Shown here in pieces: positions 54,552-63,834 of a DNA stretch of 64,000 nt. The stretch lies in NCBI GenBank assembly GCA_022606425.2, contig JAHDVF020000106.1, positions 806,001-870,000 of the forward strand, written 5' to 3'. The notes under the pieces are model-generated. The model worked only from the letters and a program-made list of their open reading frames with translations, was not told the origin of the DNA and searched no databases. The position numbers and the translations under genes were made by a program. Position 1 is the first letter of the stretch. Every line of letters begins with the position of its first letter. This DNA is from Lepidostoma basale. Its lineage: Eukaryota; Arthropoda; Insecta; Trichoptera; Lepidostomatidae.

Positions 54552-54880
54552 CGACCATGTATGGAACCGAAGCATGGAACTGGCAGAAGAAAGATGAGAG
54601 CAGAATAAATGCGGTAGAGATGAGGTCCCCAAGACGTATGTGTGGTAGAACGAAGTACGACAGAATCTCAAATGCTGATATTAGGAAGGAATGTAGAGCG
54701 AAAGAAGGTATAATGAACAAAATTATGAAAGGTTCGCTGCGTTGGTTCGGACATATGGAGCGCATGGGTGAAGAAATAATGGTTAAAAAAGTATACTTTA
54801 ACGATGTAAATGGAGTAAGGAGTTGAGGTAGACCGAGGAAAACATGGCATGACCAAATTAATCAAATATTATTAATTCAT
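54552..54880 (+). mobile_element. RTE LINE fragment, GTT subfamily
   Basis: Open for ~89 codons: MYGTEAWNWQKKDESRINAV, EMRSPRRMCGRTKYDRISNA, DIRKECRAKEGIMNKIMKGS, LRWFGHMERMGEEIMVKKVY and NDVNGVRS, then RPRKTWHDQINQI and an abrupt end at ~54872. It lacks the 3' tail, so it is not a normal 5'-truncated insertion; it and 54418-54550 may be two parts of one inverted copy. Confidence 0.8.
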
Positions 54881-54949
54881 AATAAATTTTAATAAAAAAA
54901 GCCATTTTACTTTCAATTAAAATAAGAACATTTGTAAAATACATCAATT

Positions 54950-55340
54950 CTCAGAAAAGGAATTTCCTTTTCGATTTCCATTGAGCGCGTAAATATTTGA
55001 TTGACGGTTTTATTTAGGAATAAACTTTCGGTGCCAGTTTATCAGTCTGACGTAGTTACGGGTGGAACCAATCAACTTTGACAGCCAAATATCCGTATAC
55101 CCCGCGGGAGAGACGCCGGGGTCTGGCCGTGGGCGAGGAGCGAGCGGCCCACCTGTGACGAACGCAGGGACACCCCCAGCGTGAATTCCGTCGCGCGGGG
55201 CGCTAATTATTGCGCCACCGAGACTTCTTGGCAGGTCACGAATTGGAGCATGTTCCAGAATAATGGCTCGCGTTTTTAGGGGTAGATGGGTTATGAAATG
55301 TGACTCTTACTAAAGATGTCTCAGAAGACGAATGGGTTTG
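54950..55340. promoter_or_regulatory. Candidate conserved non-coding block, GC-rich
   Basis: About 200 bp of markedly GC-rich sequence (CCCCGCGGGAGAGACGCCGG, GGAGCGAGCGGCCCACCTGT) including GGCGCTAATTATTGCGCC (55199-55216), an inverted repeat around TAATTA, and E-box CACCTG. A short minus-strand frame after a CAG exists but lacks a stop-free continuation. Enhancer, CpG-rich promoter or unrecognised 5' exon are all possible. Confidence 0.35.
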
Positions 55341-55424
55341 AGCTATACTCGTATATGCATATATGAATAAAAAAATCACACACAAATTAAAATTGTTTTT
55401 TTCCTTTTCTTTTTATATACTTTG

Positions 55425-55902
55425 TATACATGTATGAAAGTGAAGCTTGGAGCTGGTAAAAGAAGGATGAAAGCAGGATAAACGCCGTAGAAATGAGATC
55501 ACTAAGAAGAATGTGCGAGAAAACGTTGTATGATAGAATACCGAACGATGAAATAAGAGAGAAATGTAAAGAAGATGACTGCATCATGGATAAAATTAAA
55601 AAAGGATCCTTGATATGGTTTGGACATAAGGAACGAATGGATGAGAGAAGAATGGTTAAAAATGTTGTACACAAGTAGCGTGAGTGGAAAAAGAAGCCGA
55701 GGACGACCGAGGAAAACATGACATGACCAAATTAATCAATTACTAAAAGGCGGCCACATTCGAAGTCGGAATAATCGACGTGCGTGCATGGTACGATGTA
55801 TGAATGTAGAGGAAGCCCGAGAGGTATACCAGGACAGAGCATTGTGGCGATCCACCCTCTCTGCCTACCCCTCCGGGAAATGGCGTGGTGGTTAGTTAGT
55901 TG
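55425..55902 (+). mobile_element. RTE LINE 3' copy, GGHIRS subfamily
   Basis: YESEAWSW, KDESRINAVEMRSLRRMCEK, TLYDRIPNDEIREKCKEDDC, IMDKIKKGSLIWFGHKERMD, ERRMVKNVVHK, then shifted QINQLLKGGHIRSRNNRRAC, MVRCMNVEEAREVYQDRALW and LSAYPSG; ends GGCGTGGTGGTTAGTTAG. Confidence 0.82.
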
Positions 55903-55934
55903 TACAAAACACTCATTTTTTAAATAAATTAAAA

Positions 55935-56135
55935 TTAAATACCAAAAATGTTTCGGACTACCCGGTGCTTTCTCAGTGATAATATATAGATATTTAAAAT
56001 ATTATAAAATTTCTTCAAACATCTGTCATAGCTGATGTTTGTAAACAATTTTATAATATTTTAAATATGTTTATAATATCACTGAGGAACAACCAGAAAC
56101 AACAACAATGGGGAACAACCCGAAACAAGTTTGAA
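55935..56135. repeat. Hammerhead-like pair, family J
   Basis: Minus: CACUGAGAAAGCACCGGGUA, GUCC, GAAACAUU. Plus side: CACTGAGGAACAACCAGAAA. The centre contains mirror copies of TTATAATATTTTAAATAT. Degraded. Confidence 0.5.
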
Positions 56136-56189
56136 ATTTAATTTTAATTTGTTTAAAAAGTTAGTGTTGTATACAAAGTATAGTAAGTA

Positions 56190-56440
56190 CGACCTTCGTG
56201 GCCGAGTGGTAAATAAATTGACTGTCACCCCGAAGGTTCGGGGTTCGATTCCTGGCAGGGCAGTGTGATTGTCACACTTTCTTTGGTCTGGTATAGAATT
56301 CACTTGACAAAAAAATGACGATAGATTAGCTACCTATCACACGTCGCGAGAAACAATATGATAGCTTTACATCGATTTGGCTCATGCTGTAATGATGTAA
56401 AGAGCGACTCAACAAAATAACAATAATAAAAATAATATAA
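56190..56440 (+). mobile_element. tRNA-derived SINE
   Basis: A box TGGCCGAGTGGTAAATAAA and B box GGTTCGATTCC in GGGGTTCGATTCCTGGCAGG; body TGTGATTGTCACACTTTCTT and GACGATAGATTAGCTACCTA. The 3' third differs from the 1462 copy. The head most resembles a Leu/Ser-type tRNA opening (GACCTTCGTGGCCGAGTGGT). Confidence 0.87.
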
Positions 56441-56599
56441 AAAAGAAAAAGAAAAATGTGAAATTAAATTGTTTACAAACATGTTTGATATTTAATTGTA
56501 ATTTGTTTAAAAAAATGAGAGTTGAATACAAAGTACATATAAAAGAAAAAGAAAAAATAAAACATCTACAACACAAAGTATGGCGAACAGGGAAGAAAT

Positions 56600-56765
56600 T
56601 TTATTGTAACACAAGTTTTAATGATGCGAACATCGGTTGGCAAAACAGCTGTCGCGACACTCTCAGTGAATAAAAATAAATTGTGTTATTATAACAGTGT
56701 TTTAAATTTAAACAGTAATAATGTTGAAGTGCCATAGTGTTTCGGCCAAAACAATGGACTAAAAA
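56600..56765 (+). repeat. Hammerhead-like repeat, family A
   Basis: AUGAUG, C/GAAC-AUC-GGUUGGC hairpin, AAAAC, AGCU, GUC, GCGAC, then CTCTCAGTGAATAAAAATAA and GTGTTTCGGCCAAAACAATG. Stem III has a 4-nt AGCU loop with AC/GU pairs. The box lacks CU and G12 is A. Confidence 0.62.
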
Positions 56766-56869
56766 TAATAATAATTATAATATTAATAAAAAGGTTGAGC
56801 TTTTTTAAATTTTTAAGCAAATTTTGAAAAGTCTCTCTGGTTGTATTGAGGCATGTAAATATTATATTT

Positions 56870-57310
56870 TCGGCCATCTGCCACGAGGTTTTGGTATGCC
56901 TATGTCAGCATAATACTTTTGTGGGGGCGGCTAATTAGTAAACTTACTTTTGGCAAATACTTTCATCCCATTTGTGTTCCCGGGACGTAGATTAGCGAGC
57001 ACAATTTTAGCTTGCCCCATTCTCCCCGCGCGAGTGGGTCAACTTGACAAGATCTCTTCCCGCGCGAACAAAGAAAAAGCCCCACCTGAATCAATTCTTT
57101 TTGTGGCTCGGTGGATTTTTTCGTGTTTTCATTTCGTGGGTACGGGTCGCCACTTTGACTCTAATTAGTATCACACCAGTTCTCGGAACACGGAAAAAGA
57201 TGTTGTAATATATTTTTAATTTACTCTCCGGGTTTTCCGCGGGAATTAAAATATAATTTAGTAAGAAATTCAATTTTAAAGCTGTTTCTGTGACTTTAAA
57301 GTACAGTTCA
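56870..57310. promoter_or_regulatory. Candidate conserved non-coding block with two CTAATTAGTA sites
   Basis: A ~300-bp GC-balanced unique segment. The identical decamer CTAATTAGTA occurs at 56931-56940 and 57161-57170, 230 bp apart. Between them are CCGCGCGAGTGGGTCAACTT and TCCCGCGCGAACAAAG. CTAATTAG is a palindromic homeodomain-type site. No coding frame with splice support. Function inferred. Confidence 0.38.
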
Positions 57311-57389
57311 GCCATTACTGGTTTGGAATTTAATCTTCGTTATTTAAATTTGAGAACGCGAATATATTAGGGGATAAATATCTCTTCAG

Positions 57390-57470
57390 TTTATTTATAG
57401 TTACATGAACAATTATGTAAAACACTTTATTTAATAATTAATACGAATGAAAACGTCTGTTATGGCGCTA
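57390..57470 (-). repeat. Family B repeat fragment
   Basis: ATGTAAAACACTTTATTTAA and ATACGAATGAAAACGTCTGT: one arm only. Confidence 0.5.
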
Positions 57471-57689
57471 TACAAATTAGCTTAATTATAATTACACATT
57501 TATTAATCTATTGATTATTGTCGCTCTTTATGATAGTTATTTGTGACAAAAAATACGTTTTTACTGTTTTGGTGTTAAAATTATATAAGTTTTTTCGTTT
57601 ATAAAAAAAGTTTTGACAGGTGTATAAATAAATTTTTCGTTTGTTCCAATGACAATTTGAATCAATTCTTCCATAAGATTTTAAAGTTC

Positions 57690-58054
57690 TTGCTGGTGTT
57701 GGATTGTTTTAAGTGCCTACTTACAGTAAATTAAAAAAAAACAGTGGATAACGTGGAATAAAAATTAAATAAACACAAATGTCTGGATAACATTATGTGT
57801 TAAATTATTGTTCTTTGTTATTTTATTGTATCATTGTATTTCAGATAATTTGTTTTAGATTTGTTATGTAGACGTTGAACGATCGAAGCGTGCGCGGGAG
57901 ATGCCTTTTGGTGGCGATGAGGTTCGCAACCCATCACACCGCGTCTCTCGCGATGGCGAAAAGAGAAGGATGGAGTGTCGCATCGATTAAAGTGTGGCAG
58001 TCCATTCTCTCTGCCTACCCTTTTGGGGAGACGGCGTGATGGTTAGTTAGTTAT
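57690..58054 (+). mobile_element. Non-autonomous element sharing RTE tail
   Basis: TTGCTGGTGTTGGATTGTTT, ACAGTGGATAACGTGGAATA, GCGCGGGAGATGCC, GAGGTTCGCAACCC, GAAAAGAGAAGGATGGAGTG, and the RTE end ACGGCGTGATGGTTAGTTAG. The 5' portion aligns with 7955-8160, showing that the unit is ~400 bp. Confidence 0.82.
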
Positions 58055-58639
58055 AATTACACATTATTGTAGTGTTTCGGTAAAAAAAAAGGTTTTTTTG
58101 TAAAGTCTTATGACTTACAATTACAATTTGTACCTATATATTTTTGGATGGGCGTTTTTTATTAAAGAATAATGAGACATTTAAACAAGCTCATGTTCAG
58201 AAAAAGAACACGTTCTTTTCGTTGCCGAAGTTGTATATATGAATAAAAACTAAAAACTTTTAATAACTCAATTTTCAACGAGCTAGAAATCAGCTGTTTC
58301 TTAAGAGGAGTTATGAGAAGGGGGAGAGGGTGAACTGCCACACCCTTCTACCACGAATAAAATTTCTATTCTCCATTATTTTCATACATCACGTCACGTA
58401 GGTAAGTTCATTTTTCGGCTTCACAATAGGAACTTTTACAATTTGATTATTTTCGATTTCTCGCCATGAATTTCCCTCCCTTCACATTTCATATTTATTT
58501 ATAATGCATATACAGTTTTCATGACTACTAAATAATTTCATTCATAACACAAAATATTACACACATATTAAACAACATATTGTCCACTTTGAAACCTTTT
58601 TTACAGCGAAAATTCACATTCTCCATTCTAATTAATAAA

Positions 58640-59060
58640 ACTAACTAACTAACTAACAAACCAGCACACCGTTTCCCAGGAAGGGTAAGCAAAGATGATG
58701 GATCGCCACATTGTTCTATCCTGACATAACTATCGCGCATTTTCTACTTTCACACATCGTGACATGCACGCTCGTCGATTGTTCCTACTAAACATGGCCG
58801 CCTTTCAGTAATTGATTAATTTGGTCTTACCATGTCTTCCTTGGCCTTCCTCGACTTATTTTTACATTTATACTACTTGTATACTCGTATACTCGTATAT
58901 CATTTTAACCATTCTTCCCTCATCTATTCGTTCCATGTGTGAAAACTATCTTAGTGACCCTTTCTTAATTTTATTTATCACACATTCATCCACCTTACAT
59001 TTCTTTCTTACTTCATCATTAGATATTCTAATGTCGGCACTATAACTCCATTGTGATCTG
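58640..59060 (-). mobile_element. RTE LINE 3' copy, GGHIRS subfamily
   Basis: Minus strand: ..RRPRKTW.DQINQLLKGGHV, NNRRACMSRCVKVE-like, IINKIKKGSLR.FSHMERMD upstream and SDIRISNDEVRKKCKVDEC. Tail is the complement of ACTAACTAACTAACAAACCA. Frameshifted. Confidence 0.75.
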
Positions 59061-59154
59061 CCATCTTTGCTTCAGTGCATATATTTCTATTTTGGGTAAC
59101 GGCTTTGAGTGCACTATTTATTTGTCTTATTAATATAAATATTTTATTTGAAAA

Positions 59155-59470
59155 TAAAAAAAAAGCTTTGTATTTAACCAAGATTATATTTGATGCCAAC
59201 TAGTTTCACTCAGACCCAAGCTTCATCAGGGCAGTATAACAACGAAATGAAAAGCCAAAATTTACATGTACTTATAATAATTAACGGTGGTGAAATCAGA
59301 GGAGAGGGTGCGAGAGGGAAAGGGATATCAAAATTGTTATTTCAAAGGTTAACAATGTTTTGATTATTATTATATGTACTTACATGTAAATTTCGTCTTT
59401 TCGTTAAGTTGTTATACTGCCCTGATGCAGCTTGGGTCCAAGCAAAACTAGTTGGCATCAAATATAGGGT
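59155..59470. repeat. Inverted hammerhead-like pair, family E, best copy
   Basis: Minus motif (59194-59233, 40 nt): UGCC, CUGAUGA, A, GCUUGG-GU-CUGAGU (all six pairs form with G-U wobbles), GAAAC, UA, GUU, GGCA. UGCC/GGCA is a 4-bp stem I; ACUAGU is palindromic stem III. The plus motif (59418-59457) has CUGAUGC, a perfect GCUUGG-GU-CCAAGC hairpin, AAAAC, UAGUU, GGCA: same fold with two core changes. The spacer is ~185 bp. Confidence 0.72.
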
Positions 59471-59780
59471 GTTTTTTTTAGGAGTTTGGTTTTTAAACTG
59501 GCAACATTGTTTTTACAGACTGTCAATTTGACAGTTGATATTTGATTTGTAGTCAGTACGTTTAACCATAAATAGACTGACGTCAGAACAACGATTGCAA
59601 ATTGTGCAAATTTATTTTGAAAATCATGGTTCGGTTCGCCAAACTTATCGTGCACTACGTCCATTTTACGGTCGACATAATCGTCCATCCGAGCAAATTA
59701 ATCAAAAGACCATGTATCGTTTTCGCACCACGTCCACTCTAGTGGATAATACGCATCCACAAAGACGACAATTGTCGAAA
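59467..59780 (+). mobile_element. 3'-truncated mariner-like element
   Basis: After TA, the end GGGTGTTTTTTTTAGGAG, a short leader, then LTSEQRLQIVQIYFENHGSV, RQTYRALRPFYGRHNRPSEQ and MYRFRTTSTLVDNTHPQRRQ: the N-terminal helix-turn-helix domain of a mariner-like transposase (LT..QR..IV..Y.E..SV..TYRALR..YG.HNRPSE). It breaks off before the linker; no catalytic domain or right TIR. Confidence 0.85.
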
Positions 59781-59894
59781 ATTGGATTTCACGATTGCGC
59801 TTCATTCGAGCTAGCCAAGGCGCTCATATGCTTGAAATCATATTTAAACAATAATGGCATAAAATTATCTGTTAAACAAAGCCAATATCATAGA

Positions 59895-60000
59895 CATTAA
59901 CCAAATGATTTTACTAAAATCTCTTGATGGAAGTTCATTTTAAATAATAATGAAATAAAACGATGTTTTTTCACTACTTTTTTTTATTTTATTTTTTATT
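59895..60000 (-). repeat. Family F repeat, 3' half
   Basis: Complement of the family-F end: ATTTTACTAAAATCTCTTGA, TGGAAGTTCATTTTAAATAA, AATAAAACGATGTTTTTTCA. Interrupted by the SINE at 60006; its head resumes at 60240. Confidence 0.6.
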
Positions 60001-60005
60001 TATTT

Positions 60006-60231
60006 ACACAACAGGTCGTTTGGACCCAATTACTGTGTACAATTTTTATTTTTTAGCTATTATATTGATTCTCGTGACATGTGATAGGTAGCCAATCTAT
60101 CGCCATTTTATTATCACGTGAATTCTACACCAGACCAGACAGTGTAACAATCACACTGCCATCGCCGGGAATCGAACCCAGGACCTTCAACATGGAAGTC
60201 AGAGCTCGTAACCACTCTGCCACGAAGGTCG
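60006..60231 (-). mobile_element. tRNA-derived SINE in a family F repeat
   Basis: Minus strand: ACGACCTTCGTGGCAGAGTG, A and B boxes (GGGTTCGATTCCCGGCGATG), TGTGATTGTTACACTGTCTG and GGCGATAGATTGGCTACCTA, ending GACCTGTTGTGTAAATAAAT with an A-rich tail. Family F sequence lies on both sides (59895-60000 and 60240-60340), so the SINE inserted into it. The complementary frame at 60081 is a shadow. Confidence 0.87.
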
Positions 60232-60239
60232 TCATCCTT

Positions 60240-60345
60240 CCGTCATTACTTCCACTTTTGTCTTTATTTAAACAGCGACCGGTTTCACCAGGATCGCTGG
60301 CATTCACCAGTCTGTCGATGCCAGCGAGCCTGGCGAAACATTATA
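60240..60345. repeat. Inverted hammerhead-like pair, family F heads
   Basis: Minus: AAUGCCAGCGAUCCUGGU, GAAAC, CG, GUC, GCUG; plus: CACCAGTCTGTCGATGCCAG, CGAGCCTGGCGAAAC. Hairpins GCCAG-CGAUC-CUGGU and GCCAG-CGAGC-CUGGC are clear; ACCGGU is the palindromic stem III on the minus copy. Confidence 0.62.
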
Positions 60346-60439
60346 TTTTTAAAATTTCTAATAACAAAGTGAGTGCTTCACATGAAAAATTATATTACAT
60401 TTTATGGGAATGATATACGATCACCTTTCTAAGGTATTA

Positions 60440-60745
60440 TTTAATATTCTCCTGTCTAACCAGTAGACGATTCCTTTGTGACTTCGACTTTGGTTCATTC
60501 ATCCATAATTCAATTCTCTTTTGTCTCCGTATCTCTCTTGATCAGTTTACTCCTCCCAGCGGTAAACATCGCAGGGGGACCAATCGCAGGGGGCGATTCA
60601 TTAACGTGCAGGTGATCTGGTTAGCCCCTAATCACGTAAGGAAGTTAGTCGGCCGAGTTTCGATTTATCGGGGTCCAATTAGAAAGATTGAAAGTTTACC
60701 TGAGTTTACAGGTATCTCTTATCTTTTTTTTGCAGTAGAAGAAAC
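60440..60745. promoter_or_regulatory. Candidate conserved non-coding block
   Basis: GC-balanced unique sequence with a duplicated ATCGCAGGGGG (60568-60596), CAGGTGATCTGG (E-box), CCCCTAATCACGTAAGG and GGGGTCCAATTAG. No usable frame. Inferred from composition. Confidence 0.3.
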
Positions 60746-60837
60746 AATGTTCTAAATTAAGATAAATCTCTTTTATATTTCCCATTACTTTGTGTTGTGG
60801 ATTCTTATTCTTCTTTATTTATTTATATCATACTCGT

Positions 60838-61378
60838 ATCAATGAAAGCGAAAACGGCCATTCACAATGGAGTTCTGGTCCCAACCCTAATGTATGGAAG
60901 CGAAGCATGGAACTGGCAGAAGAAGGATGAGAGCAGAATAAATGCGGTAGAGATGAGGTCCCTAAGACGTATGTGTGGTAGAACGATATACGACAGAATC
61001 TCAAATGCTGTTATAAGAAAGGAATGTAGAGCGGAAGAAAGTATAATGAACAAAATTATGAAAGGATCGCTGCGTTGGTTCGGACATATGGAACGCATGG
61101 ATGGAGAAAGAATGGTTAAGAAAGTATACGTTAATGATGTAAATGGGGTACGAAGTCGAGGCAGACCGAGGAAAACATGGCATGACCAAATTAATCAAAT
61201 TTTAAAGGTTAGTCATGTTAGAAGTCGGAGGAATCGACGTGCGTGTATGACTCGTTGTATGAATGTGGAGGAAGCTAGAGAGGTTTGCCAGGATAGAGTA
61301 GTGTGGCGGTCCATTCTCTCTGCCTACCCCTGCGGGGAAACGGCGTGATGGTTTGTTGTGTTGTTGTTGTCATACTCG
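60838..61378 (+). mobile_element. RTE LINE 3' end, consensus-like GTT-tailed copy
   Basis: The most intact RTE copy: an unbroken frame of ~170 codons from MKAKTAIHNGVLVPTLMYGS through EAWNWQKKDESRINAVEMRS, LRRMCGRTIYDRISNAVIRK, IMNKIMKGSLRWFGHMERMD, GERMVKKVYVNDVNGVRSRG, RPRKTWHDQINQILKVSHVR, SRRNRRACMTRCMNVEEARE to SILSAYPCGETA and stop, then TTTGTTGTGTTGTTGTTGTC. This is the post-RT C-terminus; the endonuclease and RT catalytic motifs are not present. The intact frame indicates a recent insertion and hence an active parent element elsewhere. Confidence 0.92.
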
Positions 61379-61424
61379 TCCAAAAATGAGACATATCAAA
61401 CAAAAAACATTTAGATGTGTGTGA

Positions 61425-61692
61425 AATAGAGATACCTCAGACATTTTTTCTGAACCCTCTCTAGCATAACGGAATATCTCGCTTCGTAAAGACACATATC
61501 ACAGAACCACTTTCGAGTCTGCTCCGAACCAATGCGTTGTATAGGACTCGGAGCACATTGGGATCTCTGAAAACTCTTCCGGTCCAAATGATGAAGCCCA
61601 ACATCCTCAGTGCAATGTCACAAATCCTCTCGACATGTGAACGAAATGTCAGCCTACCTCCATAGATTATTCCGAGATCCGTCATCGTAGAT
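61425..61692 (-). mobile_element. Jockey/CR1-like LINE RT fragment
   Basis: Minus strand: MTDLGIIYGGRLTFRSHVER, ICDIALRMLGFIIWTGRVFR, DPNVLRVLYNALVRSRLESG, then after a shift RDIPLCWRGFRKNV and a RYLYF end. The DLG..F..H motif precedes the LY-ALVRS-LE stretch as in Jockey-type RT C-termini. Confidence 0.8.
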
Positions 61693-61979
61693 TCGTGTGT
61701 TTATTGTTGGTTGTTTATTGAGTATCTATGATACACAGCTCTCAATGCTCTAGTAAAAGATAGCATAGCGCACTTAGATATATTGAAGTGCATTTTATTA
61801 CTGTGACTTCAGTTAACAATATTATCAATATATTATGTTATATAATAATGAACGCATACCCCTCGGATTAAAACGTATATTTTCTTTTGGAACACCTTGC
61901 ATATGCTAGAAGTATTTGTATGCAGTCCTTTTATTAAATATGTGTTGCCTCTTACTATGTCCATAGCATGCCCCATACA

Positions 61980-62130
61980 ATAAACAAGTTTATTGTAACA
62001 CTTGATGATGCCAACATCGGTTGGCAAAACAGCTGCCGCGACCCTCTCAGCGAATAAAAATAAATTGTGATATCAGTGATATCAATAAACAGTGATTTAA
62101 ATTTTAACAGTAATACTTTTCTGTGATATA
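61980..62130 (+). repeat. Hammerhead-like repeat, family A
   Basis: CACUUGAUGA, U, perfect hairpin GCCAAC-AUC-GGUUGGC, AAAAC, AGCU, GCC, GCGAC; then CTCTCAGCGAATAAAAATAA. G12 is A and the triplet is GCC rather than GUC. Confidence 0.62.
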
Positions 62131-62890
62131 GATGTTATTCTCTGTAGCTATGACTAGCTAGACATGGACACTTTTTGACTATAATTTAGTTTAATCTGTG
62201 CCCAAGCAAGAGAAGTTTGCAGAATATTTGGGTAACACCGTTTAAATAGGTGAAATGTTAGACCAAAGTTATAATTGGAATTGGTTCACCCTCTGCCCAA
62301 TCGCCCCCAAACGATCAGTCAGCAATAATAGTTCAGAAATCACTTGACAAAATTTATTGCTTCTACGAAATTTTCAAAACTTTTCAATGTGTTTGTTCGC
62401 GTCAACCCCTGATCGATTTTCCACCTAGTTAATTTAAAAACTTGCCTAGATTCTGTTTACTGATATCTGTAAAGATACATATTTTAGCCGTTTTTTTGAA
62501 AATGGAATAAGTCTACATTTGGAAAAAATTAGTTAATAGTATAATAATTTTGGTTAGGTATTGATATTCTCTTTTTATTTGTATAATTACACATTCTATG
62601 GACCACGGTTTCTTCCATGAATTAAGTAATGTAAAATGTAAAAGCCAATATGCATAAAAATATGGATTTTATTTTCTTGTTTTTATTTCTTACCATATAT
62701 TATTATTGAAAGTAGAATAAGTCCACAAGAACTTAAAAAAAACGTTTCTTTTGTTTAACAATTATAATAATCATTATAACATTGTAAAGTTTAATAAAAC
62801 TATAGTGGTAAAAACATCACCAAAGATAATGTTGTTATTTGAAATTTCATGGTAGAAGTTCATTGTAAATAATGAAAACAAGAAAAATGT
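62131..62890. other. AT-rich unannotated stretch
   Basis: No gene or repeat family recognised; 62820-62880 weakly echoes family F (TTTCATGGTAGAAGTTCATT). Confidence 0.5.
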
Positions 62891-62894
62891 TAAA

Positions 62895-63050
62895 AATCTT
62901 TTTAAAATGTTTTTTTAGTTAAAATCCACTGATGTTTGTGTCTTCGACCGGTTTCAGCAGATCGCTGCCAGCTTCTGCTAGCTACCGAAAGAAGGCCGAA
63001 GACACACACATCAGTGAATTTGAACTAAATATACATTTAAAAAGATTTTT
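62895..63050. repeat. Palindromic repeat, family K
   Basis: Arms AAAATCCACTGATGTTTGTG, TCTTCGACCGG and CCGAAGACACACACATCAGT are inverted around a GCAGATCGCTGCCAGCTTCT centre. On the minus strand GCAGC-GAUCU-GCUG, GAAAC, CG, GUC, GAAG has the hammerhead 3' half with palindromic ACCGGU. Half copy at 37470. Confidence 0.6.
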
Positions 63051-63325
63051 TAATTTTTTTAATTATTTTCATTATCACACAAGTTGTTTAAAGTATGCCA
63101 ATATTTTTAAATTCATTCAAAAGTTAATCCTTAAATATCTGGAAAAAAGAAAAAAAATATTTTTCCACTTCCAAAAATAGCGGCTCATATAATTATATTG
63201 TAGTTGTATTACTGTCAATTTTATATGAAATGTTTAAAACGCTTTGATATTCATGACGCGAATGGATATCTTAGTCAGCGTCAGCATACTCTTTTAAATT
63301 TTACAAATGCAAAACCAACCTGTTT

Positions 63326-63830
63326 TTGATAATGCCAATGGCAGGAAAAATCACGGGTAGGCAAAAAGTAATTCGTCACACACGTTTCATATTTCTCAAT
63401 ACTCCTCCAAATTCACATACAGACTTTTTCAACGTAATCAAATTGAAATTAGAATTCAACCTAAGAGACTCGAATTATTGGAAGTGCTACGGTGAGATAA
63501 ACATTGCTGGAAGGTATGTACATATAAAATGCTGTGAAACACCACATTACAAGACAACATCAAGACTTTCAGTAAGTCTAGATCCTTGGCGTCCTAGAGT
63601 GGTCCCACGAGTCCTGGGCGATGTGATTACTGACTTTACCATCAGGGTCATAGCAGACAGAAAAACAGCTTATGGCGTATTTTCAACCCAACAAAACTGA
63701 GACCTACTAGGTGTAGAAAGTAACCTCTACAGAAAATCCCTGGAGAAGGCAACGGGAAACTTCCCAGGAAATCATTGTGACGAGAAAGCGTTCGCCACAG
63801 TGATTGCAAACGTTGGGAGGACCTAATAAA
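63326..63830 (+). mobile_element. ORF and LINE-like tail of uncertain family
   Basis: An open frame of 124 codons begins MIMPMAGKITGRQKVIRHTR and includes NYWKCYGEINIAGRYVHIKC, CETPHYKTTSRLSVSLDPWR and TAYGVFSTQQN. I do not recognise it. After its stop, ATCCCTGGAGAAGGCAACGG and DEKAFATVIANVGRT-like codons resemble the end of an RTE-like LINE (compare RDRFAEVIANV at 44550). It may be a retrotransposon frame or a host exon next to a LINE tail. Confidence 0.4.
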
Positions 63831-63834
63831 GCAC

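Noticed and set aside
60081..60413. 110-codon reading frame across 60.1-60.4 kb
   Set aside because: It is the antisense of a tRNA-SINE head continuing into a hammerhead-like repeat; the LPSPGIEPRTF peptide is the usual translation of a tRNA T-arm.
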